Source: JANRKG01 sp033763635
GTDB taxonomy: Bacteria; Cyanobacteriota; Cyanobacteriia; GCF-001939115
Assembly (NCBI GenBank): GCA_033763635.1
Contig: JANRKG010000501.1
Location: 1-9,647, forward strand
Direction: 5' to 3'
Length of the DNA stretch: 9,647 nt
Position numbers and translations under genes: made by a program. Below the pieces are notes generated by a model, which saw only the letters and a list, made by a program, of their open reading frames with translations, was not told the origin of the DNA and did not search any database. Of the stretch, positions 1 through 5,720 are shown in pieces (the stretch's first letter is position 1; each line of letters starts with the position of its first letter).

Positions 1-2
1 TT

Positions 3-1445
3 CCTGAAAGAAATAGAATTGAATTTGAGATAAGAAAAGATAGAGAGTTTTTGGAGGAGTTTGTACTTAAAAAGAATGGAACTAAGGATTTTGATACTTT
101 AAGAGAAATTGCACAGGACAAAGATAATGATGTGTCTGTAAAAAATATGGCAGCAGCAATTTTGGAAATCCATAGTTGGTTTGACGAGTTGCTTAGTGAA
201 GAGCTAGATTTACAGCAATATCTCAAGGATTTTTATGCATACCTTTGTACAAAAGTTTTAATCATTTATCTGTCAACCCCTAATAATCTTGACGATGCGT
301 ATAACCTGTTTACTGTGTTAAATAGCCGAGGTCTTCAGTTACAGGCAAGTGATATCTTAAGGGCACAGAATTTAAGGCACATCAAAGATGAAGGCAACCG
401 AAAAGAGTGTGCTGAAAAATGGGAAAAATATGAAAGTGCTATTGATGAGCCATTTAAATCGTTTGATGAGTTCTTGTGGGCCATCGTCTTCATAGTAATG
501 AAGTATAGGAGTGATGATAATCAAAGTCTTAATAAAGCCTTTGAGTTCATGTATGGTCGAAAAATGCTCACTAAGGGAGAAGGTACTTTTGAACTTATTG
601 GTCGCTATGCTAAACATCTACAAGCAGTTACCAGTAATGACATCTGTTTCAGTGAAGTTGGTAATTTTTTCGTGAATCTCAACTACATATTGACTAAAAC
701 TTATGGAAACGCCTATATAGCTCCGTTACTACATTATAGAGAGTGCTTTAAGGAGTACAGAATTCACGAGTTTTTAATCAAACTAGATAATCTCTGTTCA
801 GTTTACTGGTTGACTGGAAAAGGAAACCTTCAGTCAAGGATATTTATTATCCTGAGGAAAATGGAAGAAATTGCAAAGCAAGATGGTAACTACAAAGATC
901 TAGCATCTCAGTTTCTTGATTCTCCAGTCTTAAGGTACGAATATCAAGATGAGAAGGCTTCTACATCGGTTGACATTGGCAGCTTCTTGGATTTATTAGA
1001 TAATGAAAGGTGGGGGGAGTATGCAGGACAAAGAATCAACAAAACACGCTATTTACTGTTAAAAGTTGATTTATTATCTAGTAGCCTAAACTCTAGGCTC
1101 TATTTTGATAGCAGTACTTCATCAGTAGAGCATTTAATGCCACGAGTTTTAGGGAAATCCTCTACCTTCTCTGAACTTGATCATAAGAAATGGGTTCATA
1201 GGTTAGGAAATATAGTTCTTGTAGACAGAAAGAAAAATTCTTCTCTCAGTAATAAGGAATTTCCTGAAAAGAAAGCAAAATATAAAGGCTCTATGGAAAA
1301 CAGAGCAAATACTAACTATATCTTCATGAGCTTTAATGAGTGGAATATAGATAATCTTAGAGAGAATCATTATCGAGTTTTAGACTTATTGAAAAATTAT
1401 TATTTAGGTAATTGTTTTGAAACAGTCATAAATTTGTTAAGTTAG
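3..1445 (+). CDS. DUF262/DUF1524 (GmrSD-like) restriction-type protein, 5'-truncated by the window edge
   Basis: The reading frame is open from base 3, so the gene starts outside the window. A TTG at 51 is only an internal codon: the upstream residues (RNRIEFEIRKDREF) match the style of DUF262 proteins. The central stretch FTVLNSRGLQLQASDILRAQ (from about nt 312) resembles the conserved 'LN.RG..L...D.L' segment of DUF262. The C-terminus carries a DUF1524/HNH-like signature: VEHLMPR at about 1125-1145 with the presumed catalytic His, then W-x-x-R-LGNIVLVDRKKNSSLSN and a KK-Y motif at about 1191-1290. In characterised relatives (GmrSD, BrxU) DUF262 is an NTPase and DUF1524 a nuclease that attacks modified foreign DNA. 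The NTPase motif (DGQQR-type) would lie upstream of the window. The gene is strongly AT-rich compared with genes right of 2348 and has no internal stop, so it may still be active. The family call is fairly sure; the substrate is unknown. Confidence 0.82.
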   Translation, partial: PERNRIEFEIRKDREFLEEFVLKKNGTKDFDTLREIAQDKDNDVSVKNMAAAILEIHSWFDELLSEELDLQQYLKDFYAYLCTKVLIIYLSTPNNLDDAYNLFTVLNSRGLQLQASDILRAQNLRHIKDEGNRKECAEKWEKYESAIDEPFKSFDEFLWAIVFIVMKYRSDDNQSLNKAFEFMYGRKMLTKGEGTFELIGRYAKHLQAVTSNDICFSEVGNFFVNLNYILTKTYGNAYIAPLLHYRECFKEYRIHEFLIKLDNLCSVYWLTGKGNLQSRIFIILRKMEEIAKQDGNYKDLASQFLDSPVLRYEYQDEKASTSVDIGSFLDLLDNERWGEYAGQRINKTRYLLLKVDLLSSSLNSRLYFDSSTSSVEHLMPRVLGKSSTFSELDHKKWVHRLGNIVLVDRKKNSSLSNKEFPEKKAKYKGSMENRANTNYIFMSFNEWNIDNLRENHYRVLDLLKNYYLGNCFETVINLLS

Positions 1446-1507
1446 TTCTCAAGTCTTTTTTAAGAGTGTTTGGTTTTTCAAGAAAGTAAAAGGCAATATT
1501 AATCAAA

Positions 1508-1531
1508 AAACTAATGAGGAAACTAATGAGG
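1508..1531. repeat. 12-nt tandem direct repeat, two copies
   Basis: The unit AAACTAATGAGG occurs at 1508-1519 and again at 1520-1531 with no mismatch. It sits between the 3' end of the restriction-type gene and the integrase remnant, in sequence that encodes nothing convincing. It is most simply a local slippage duplication. Confidence 0.7.
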
Positions 1532-1568
1532 CAAAATTTAACGAAGATGGAAAGCCTGCTGGCTAGAA

Positions 1569-2060
1569 CAACCCAACCTTGAGCAATCGTCCACTTGAAA
1601 ATAGACTTCAGGTAGCCTAGTCTCTTATTAAATATTGATGGTGCAATTTGAGCACTACTAAACCAGATTACATCTGAGTTAGTAGATTTTGTCTTCAATA
1701 GCATCCTACATACCGTTTCATAATAATCGGCTGTAGTGGCTGTGCCAGGTTCAATATCTCTACCCAGGCATACCAAACAATCAATATGGATTCGCTAGAT
1801 TTAGCTTGTTGATTAGGTGCTTGATTTTGATGTGCTAATCTTGGCCTATAACGGTCTAGGGTTGAATTCAATACCCCAGCAAGAACGTCTTCTAAATCTT
1901 GATAGCAATGGTCTCATTGGTAGCCCTATCTCGCTTATTGCCATAATCCCCGCCAAGAAAAGGATTGAAGCTCTATCATTTATCCTTGATGCTAAACTTC
2001 AGTTGCATGTTGCCATTGTTGCCTCTGAGGTACGATATCTCGCATTGTCCTAAATCTGTC
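1569..2060 (-). pseudogene. Tyrosine recombinase (phage-type integrase) remnant, N-terminal half only, frameshifted
   Basis: Read on the minus strand, three consecutive segments in different frames give parts of one integrase-like protein. Segment A (about 2060 to 1895) reads EISYLRGNNGNMQLKF, then two adjacent stops, then FLGGDYGNKRDRATNETIAIKI. This resembles the N-terminal arm-type region of cyanobacterial integrases. Segment B (about 1892 to 1755) reads EDVLAGVLNSTLDRYRPR and YAWVE, like the 'D.L.G.FD.TL.KY.P' stretch. Segment C (about 1757 to 1569) reads EPGTATTADYYETVCRML, then NKRLGYLKSIFKWTIAQGWV, like the core-binding SAM domain just before the catalytic domain. No R, HxxR or Y catalytic motifs follow, so the catalytic half is missing. 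With two stops, at least two frameshifts and a truncation it cannot encode a working recombinase. The family call rests on motif order from memory and would be settled by a translated search. Confidence 0.72.
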
Positions 2061-2151
2061 TTAAACGAGTGGTTAGGAACGCGATTTAGGGTAAGGGTTG
2101 ATTTTTACCAATGTCTAAAATGTTGATCCTGATTGAAAACCCGAAAAACTT

Positions 2152-2224
2152 GGGACTGTAGTTCAATTGGTTAGAGTGCTGCCCTGCCACAGTGGAAGTT
2201 GCGGGTTAGCTCTCCTCAGTTTCG
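2152..2224 (+). pseudogene. Decayed tRNA-Asp-like gene (anticodon position reads GCC)
   Basis: The first 25 bases (GGGACTGTAGTTCAATTGGT and the next five) match what I recall of cyanobacterial and plastid tRNA-Asp, as does GGAAGTTGCGGGTT at 2194-2207. The acceptor arms still pair: GGGACTG at 2152-2158 with CAGTTTC at 2217-2223, partly through G-U pairs. The anticodon loop CTGCCAC at 2184-2190 reads GCC (Gly) where tRNA-Asp has GTC. The anticodon stem has a C-A mismatch at its loop end (2183/2191). The T arm is ruined: TTCGA is lost, one base appears deleted and the stem no longer pairs. A functional tRNA is therefore unlikely. The remnant lies about 90 bases from the 5' side of the integrase remnant, which fits an old tRNA-associated integration site. 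Confidence 0.75.
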
Positions 2225-2240
2225 TAGACAAAATAACACT

Positions 2241-2273
2241 AAGAAATTAGTGAAAAAGAAATTAGTGAAAAAG
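2241..2273. repeat. 15-nt tandem direct repeat, about 2.2 copies
   Basis: The unit AAGAAATTAGTGAAA is present at 2241-2255 and 2256-2270 without mismatch, followed by a partial AAG. It lies just after the tRNA remnant. In one frame it would encode a lysine-rich KKLVK repeat ending at a TAG at 2310-2312, but that frame has no start codon and no ribosome binding site. I therefore list it as a repeat, not a gene. Confidence 0.7.
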
Positions 2274-2307
2274 TTGGTAAGAAGCCAGCAAGAAGTCAAG
2301 ATAAATG

Positions 2308-2326
2308 ACTAGATAAGTAGTCTAGT
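2308..2326. other. Small perfect inverted repeat upstream of the PD-(D/E)XK gene
   Basis: ACTAGA at 2308-2313 pairs with TCTAGT at 2321-2326 across a 7-base loop, ending 21 bases before the ATG at 2348. It could be an operator, a weak hairpin at the junction of AT-rich and host-like sequence, or chance in AT-rich DNA. No T run follows it, so it is not a convincing terminator. Confidence 0.3.
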
Positions 2327-2347
2327 ATTTGAGCTATCTGCACCTGT

Positions 2348-2971
2348 ATGTCTTACAGTGATTTCACAAGCTTAGAAAAAGTCAAAACGAACCTGGGGTT
2401 GGTGATTCATGATGTGCCCCGGTTGTTTGATGGGTGTCCGGCGGTGAAAGGGTCCGATCGGCTTCAAGAGACCTTAAGTGAAAGTCTGGAACTGGCGGTG
2501 GCGATCAGCACAGAAAAAGCGCGATCAGAACTGCTGGTGACTCCCATATTGCTCGAAGTGCGACGGCTCTGTAGAAATCAAATTGGCTTTTTTTCCGGCG
2601 TGGATTTTACGATCGATTCCTCTCGTGGCCTCAATGGAGCCTGCGATTATCTCCTGACAGCGAACCCTGAGCAATCTCTAGTGACGGCTCCAGTGGTGAC
2701 ACTGGTAGAGGCTAAGAATGATCTTTTGAAGAATGGTTTGGGTCAGTGTGCAGCCCAGATGTATGCCGCTTGGCTATTTAATGAGCGGGAGGGCACCCCC
2801 CAAACCGCTATCTATGGTGCGGTTTCGACAGGTACGAACTGGAAATTTCTGAAGTTTCAAGACAATCAGGTGCAGATTGATCTCAGTGAATATTACATCA
2901 ACCAGATCGAGCAAATTTTAGGAATTTTAGTGTGGAGTGTTCAATCCTACCGTTTGACCGCTAATCTCTAA
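2348..2971 (+). CDS. Hypothetical protein with a PD-(D/E)XK nuclease-like fold
   Basis: This 207-residue soluble protein starts at ATG 2348; no good Shine-Dalgarno sequence is visible. The layout suits a PD-(D/E)XK nuclease core: an N-terminal helix with SE at residues 60-61 (RSELLVTPILLEVRR), a glycine-rich strand (GVDFTIDSSRGLNGACDYLL) supplying Asp100, then VTLVEAKND supplying Glu121-x-Lys123. A Gln-containing helix (GLGQCAAQMYAA) follows, as is common in this superfamily. I recall similar small proteins as unnamed multicopy families in cyanobacteria. Their function is unknown; some annotations compare them with restriction endonuclease-like proteins. No methyltransferase or other partner gene is next to it. 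It is the first gene on the host-like side of the composition change and could be either a resident or part of the old island. The fold call is moderate and no activity is shown. Confidence 0.7.
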   Translation: MSYSDFTSLEKVKTNLGLVIHDVPRLFDGCPAVKGSDRLQETLSESLELAVAISTEKARSELLVTPILLEVRRLCRNQIGFFSGVDFTIDSSRGLNGACDYLLTANPEQSLVTAPVVTLVEAKNDLLKNGLGQCAAQMYAAWLFNEREGTPQTAIYGAVSTGTNWKFLKFQDNQVQIDLSEYYINQIEQILGILVWSVQSYRLTANL

Positions 2972-3036
2972 CTTTGTTCCGATTTCAGTCTTCCTTTCTC
3001 TGGCTAAGATGAAATCATTGAACTGGATTTTTGTGT

Positions 3037-3591
3037 ATGTCCCATTCCAGACAGCCGAATCAGATTGTGAAAGGACTGAGCTTACTCTGGGGAAGTGCGT
3101 TGCTGGTCCTGCCGTCAATGGGAATGGCTGATGCCAGCGTCCCGATCGCCCAGGCTCCTTCCCAACCCAGCATTTTTAACGAAGCGCCCTACAATCGATC
3201 GCTGCGCCGCACTCCAACCCCCTCTGTTCAGCCCGCCCCTTCCGGTCAACCTCCCTCACCGGAGCAGCGACAGGCTCCCAGCGCACAGGTCAGGTTGGTG
3301 GATGGTCAGGCGACGATTCGCTTAATCAACCGTACGAATGCGGTGGTGCGCTATCAGGTCATTGGCGACACAGAATTTCGGTCTCTGCAAGGCCGATCAG
3401 AGATCACCTTACGATCGCTCCGTGCCCCCGTGAGCCTCACTCTGGGACGAGAAGATCGGGGATTCCTGCAAATCTCCCTCGCCTCCCCATCCGAAGGAAC
3501 CCTGGAAGCAACCCTGGTGGAAACGACAAATTTTGCTGCCGATCGCAGTTCCCTGGTGATTGAACCCTCTGGCTCGGTGTTCCTCAATTAG
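3037..3591 (+). CDS. Small exported proline-rich hypothetical protein
   Basis: I chose ATG 3037 over the in-frame TTG at 3031; it gives 184 residues. Residues 11-33 (VKGLSLLWGSALLVLPSMGMADA) form a typical signal peptide: a positive residue, a hydrophobic core and an A-x-A-like end. A second possible cleavage site is AQA at about 38-40. Residues 41-85 are a Pro/Gln/Ser-rich linker. The C-terminal 100 residues alternate polar and hydrophobic residues (VRLVDGQATIRLINRTNAVVRYQVIG), which suggests an all-beta domain. The protein is therefore probably periplasmic or wall-associated. I do not recognise a named family, although similar proteins are familiar as cyanobacterial hypotheticals. It ends convergently with the TPR gene and is followed by a hairpin at 3612-3631. 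Confidence 0.75.
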   Translation: MSHSRQPNQIVKGLSLLWGSALLVLPSMGMADASVPIAQAPSQPSIFNEAPYNRSLRRTPTPSVQPAPSGQPPSPEQRQAPSAQVRLVDGQATIRLINRTNAVVRYQVIGDTEFRSLQGRSEITLRSLRAPVSLTLGREDRGFLQISLASPSEGTLEATLVETTNFAADRSSLVIEPSGSVFLN

Positions 3592-3611
3592 AGCGGTTTA
3601 CGCTGAAGCGA

Positions 3612-3631
3612 GAAGGGGCTTTGGCCTCTTC
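3612..3631 (+). terminator. Probable terminator hairpin after the exported protein gene
   Basis: GAAGGGGC at 3612-3619 pairs with GCCTCTTC at 3624-3631 around a TTTG loop, 8 bp with one G-U pair. It begins 20 bases after the stop codon at 3591. Only a short T stretch (TTTT near 3636) follows, so termination may be inefficient. Confidence 0.5.
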
Positions 3632-3694
3632 CAGGTTTTGCAAGTTTGCATCGTCTAGGGACATGCAGCAAAATAACATACCTGCGGGTCGGGT

Positions 3695-3742
3695 TTCGAC
3701 TTCGCTTAACCTGCCAACGATCGAGGGCTGAGCGAAGTCGAA
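3695..3742. repeat. Long inverted repeat of the TTCGACTTCGCT type
   Basis: TTCGACTTCGCT at 3695-3706 is exactly inverted as AGCGAAGTCGAA at 3731-3742, with a 24-base loop containing CGATCG. The flanks continue to match imperfectly (GGG and GCC outside, TTAA and CTGAG inside). I recall similar TTCGACTTCGCTCAG palindromes dispersed through intergenic regions of some filamentous cyanobacteria, so this may be one copy of a small interspersed element. It sits between two convergent gene ends, where it may also act as a transcript-end hairpin. Confidence 0.6.
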
Positions 3743-3778
3743 GCCTGGTGACTGGTAAGTTATTAATTTGCAAATCCC

Positions 3779-4846
3779 CTATCGGATTGCCTGATTATTC
3801 AAACGGTTCAACTCATAGAGCATAATCCCAGCCGTTTCCGTATCCCCCAGACTCCGGCTTAACTCAAGCGCCTGTCGGTAGTAGTTAACCGTTTGGGGAA
3901 GGTTGCCTGCTGCCTCATAGAGTTTTGCCGTTGCCAGCACGGTTTCAAGCACTTGGCGAGGACTCTGCTGGGTTTGTGCCAGGGACAGACGCTCACTTAA
4001 CAAATCAGTGGCTCTTCCATAGTTACGGGTTGCCTGATAAACCGCCACCAACCCATCGATCGCCCGATAGCGATTCGCTGCGTCCCCTGTCGAGCGGGCC
4101 AGTCGTAACGCATCCCCGTAGGCTCCCATCGCTGCCTGGTAATTGCGGCTCATCTGGTAGGCTCTACCCAGGTGGTTAAGAGTATTCGTTTGCCCTGCGA
4201 TATCTTCCCCCTGTCGTCGAAACCGCATCGCTTCCTCATAAAAGGCGATCGCCCGAGCGTAGTTTCCAGATCCCGCGATCGTCAACCCCAGGTTACTCAG
4301 GGTCAGCCCTTCCCCTTCAACGCTCTGGACATTCCGAGCAATGACCAGGGCTTCCTCCAGGGTTTCCTGGGCACCTGCAATCCCACCGCGACGGAGCAGG
4401 ATAGTCCCCATGTTATTGAGTCCATAAATCTGCCCTCGAAAGTCTCCATTGTCCCGCGCAACAGCTAGCCGTCGCCGCAGGGCATCTTCTGCTTCATCGA
4501 ATCGGCCTAATTGGGCATAGGCAAGACCAATGTAGTCATAGACCGTGCCCATCGCTGCCATGTCGTTGATGTCCCAGTAGATCTCGCGCGCCTGTTCCCA
4601 GGCTGCGATCGCCCCCCGGAGATCTCCCTGCGCTTCTCTCTGACCTCCCAGGATGACCAGTTTATCTGCATCGTTGCGATCGGCTCCACGAGTGCCACTG
4701 TTTGGCTTGATATTGAGTTGCTGATTAAAATTCGGGGCTGGGGGGAGACCCACCCCGATCTGGGCAGAGGCCGAAAGGGGAACTGCCAATTGCAACGATG
4801 CGACGACAATGGGCAAAAGACTTTGGGGTAGACTTGGAAGCCTCAT
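3779..4846 (-). CDS. Exported TPR-repeat protein
   Basis: The start is ATG at 4846, preceded on the minus strand by a strong Shine-Dalgarno GGAGGA (4852-4857) five bases away. A longer open frame begins at 4909 but would overlap the upstream gene and hide the signal peptide. The product is 355 residues. Residues 1-29 are a signal peptide (hydrophobic core LLPIVVASLQLAVPL, ending SASAQ). Residues 64 to about 345 hold about seven TPR units of roughly 40 residues, for example YIGLAYAQLGRFDEAEDALRRRLAVA, NLGLTIAGSGNYARAIAFYEEAMRFR and HLGRAYQMSRNYQAAMGAYGDAL. The long ~40-residue spacing is typical of NB-ARC-type or LGN-like TPRs. TPR arrays bind other proteins, so this is probably a periplasmic scaffold; the partner is unknown. 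It starts only 20 bases after the sigma-like gene, so the two very likely form one operon. Confidence 0.85.
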   Translation of the reverse strand: MRLPSLPQSLLPIVVASLQLAVPLSASAQIGVGLPPAPNFNQQLNIKPNSGTRGADRNDADKLVILGGQREAQGDLRGAIAAWEQAREIYWDINDMAAMGTVYDYIGLAYAQLGRFDEAEDALRRRLAVARDNGDFRGQIYGLNNMGTILLRRGGIAGAQETLEEALVIARNVQSVEGEGLTLSNLGLTIAGSGNYARAIAFYEEAMRFRRQGEDIAGQTNTLNHLGRAYQMSRNYQAAMGAYGDALRLARSTGDAANRYRAIDGLVAVYQATRNYGRATDLLSERLSLAQTQQSPRQVLETVLATAKLYEAAGNLPQTVNYYRQALELSRSLGDTETAGIMLYELNRLNNQAIR

Positions 4847-4851
4847 ATCTA

Positions 4852-4857
4852 TCCTCC
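4852..4857 (-). promoter_or_regulatory. Shine-Dalgarno sequence fixing the TPR gene start
   Basis: The minus strand reads GGAGGA five bases before ATG 4846. This is the clearest ribosome binding site in the window. It selects the internal start in preference to the upstream in-frame codon at 4909. Confidence 0.75.
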
Positions 4858-4866
4858 ACCATGCGA

Positions 4867-5538
4867 TTACAGGAGATTTGCAGAAGCGGCAGATTCCTCC
4901 GCTTCCCATCTTTGCCCATTATCTTCTGGATTCAGGTAAATGTCTCGAATGTCTTCCGGCAATGCTGCTTCCAGGAGTTGATAACCCTCCTGTAACCGTG
5001 CTTTCACCTCCGGGGCGGTCATCTTTTCGCCTTCCGCCTGTAGGTAAGCAGCAATCCGAGTTTCGCTCCAGTGAAAGGTTTGGGCCATCAGAATCATGAT
5101 GCGGATTACCGGGGGCAACTGGTTCAAGGCTTGCTCAATGTAACACCAGAAGGGCGGAGAGGCAGCCTGTAACGAATAGTGAATCGATTCGACGGGAGGG
5201 AGATTGGCCTGATTGATACAGAAGGCCGTCATGTTAATCAGCCAACTTTGGAGAGTCACGTTTGTTTGATTCTGGAGATCTAACCCCCGTAATTCATAAA
5301 AAATGTGTCGCCAAGTGAGGGCAAACAGGTACTCGGCCTGGACAGGCGATCGGGCGGAATGTTGAATCAGGGTATAGACGATCGGATGATACCGACAGAA
5401 GAGAGCCGTGAAGTATCGGCCTGTGTCGGGATGGCGTTGAAACAGGGTGAGCAACTCCTGATCACTCAGGTGGGAGAGCGATCGAATCAGAGGATGGTTG
5501 CTTTCCGAAAAGATGGGGATATGCAGGTTGTTAGCCAC
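4867..5538 (-). CDS. Sigma-70 family (ECF-like) RNA polymerase sigma factor
   Basis: The 223-residue product starts at GTG 5538; no ATG lies in frame upstream before a stop. Residues 24-110 follow the plan of sigma region 2: SDQELLTLFQRHPDTGRYFTALFCRYHPIVYTLI, VQAEYLFALTWRHIFYEL, then LQSWLINMTAFCINQ. This matches the ECF order '..LF.RY...V...D..Q..F...W......F..WL..IA.N'. Residues 133-194 look like region 4: IEQALNQLPPVIRIMILMAQTFHWSETRIAAYLQ, then APEVKARLQEGYQLLEAAL, a helix-turn-helix for the -35 element. Region 2 is divergent: several usual acidic or aromatic residues of the DDxxQ segment are replaced (SPVQAEY), and region 4 has an insertion (AEGEKMT). No anti-sigma gene is adjacent; instead the exported TPR gene follows directly. 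It is probably a group 3 or ECF-type regulator with an unknown regulon, or less likely a sigma-derived protein that no longer directs transcription. Confidence 0.72.
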   Translation of the reverse strand: MANNLHIPIFSESNHPLIRSLSHLSDQELLTLFQRHPDTGRYFTALFCRYHPIVYTLIQHSARSPVQAEYLFALTWRHIFYELRGLDLQNQTNVTLQSWLINMTAFCINQANLPPVESIHYSLQAASPPFWCYIEQALNQLPPVIRIMILMAQTFHWSETRIAAYLQAEGEKMTAPEVKARLQEGYQLLEAALPEDIRDIYLNPEDNGQRWEAEESAASANLL

Positions 5539-5720
5539 AACAAAACTCGCGATCGGGAATGCCCAATACTATATCGACAGTTTTGGGGTATAGCACATTT
5601 TTTAAAGCGGAGATGTAATTTTTCTCTGAAACCCTCGGAAAGCTGCTTATTACAATCTTGTTAGACTAGAATTTAGCGAAGACTCATTGACGAGTTTTGG
5701 AATTCCCTCAATAGTAATCA
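5539..5720. promoter_or_regulatory. Divergent promoter region between the sigma-like and VOC-protein genes
   Basis: These 182 bases separate two genes transcribed away from each other, so both promoters should be here. On the minus strand an extended -10-like TGCTATACC lies at 5595-5587, about 50 bases before the GTG. On the plus strand TTGACG (5687-5692) and AATAGT (5710-5715) have a 17-base spacing. That pair would start transcription at about 5722, too late for the ATG at 5721 but suitable for the ATG at 5772. Both are weak matches. Confidence 0.35.

Noticed and set aside
1426..1776. A 116-residue minus-strand open frame with a hydrophobic C-terminus, resembling a small membrane protein.
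   Set aside because: Its first two thirds match the core-binding region of the integrase remnant. The hydrophobic tail is read-through of AT-rich DNA that includes the 12-base repeat.
1817..2053. A 78-residue plus-strand open frame.
   Set aside because: It is antisense to the integrase remnant. It has no ribosome binding site and no recognisable features.
2152..2224. A functional tRNA-Gly(GCC).
   Set aside because: The body of the sequence is of the tRNA-Asp type, the T stem does not pair, TTCGA is missing and the anticodon stem has a mismatch.
4507..4831. Overlapping open frames on both strands across the TPR and sigma genes.
   Set aside because: They are shadows in other frames of the TPR gene, which has a clear signal peptide, repeats and ribosome binding site.
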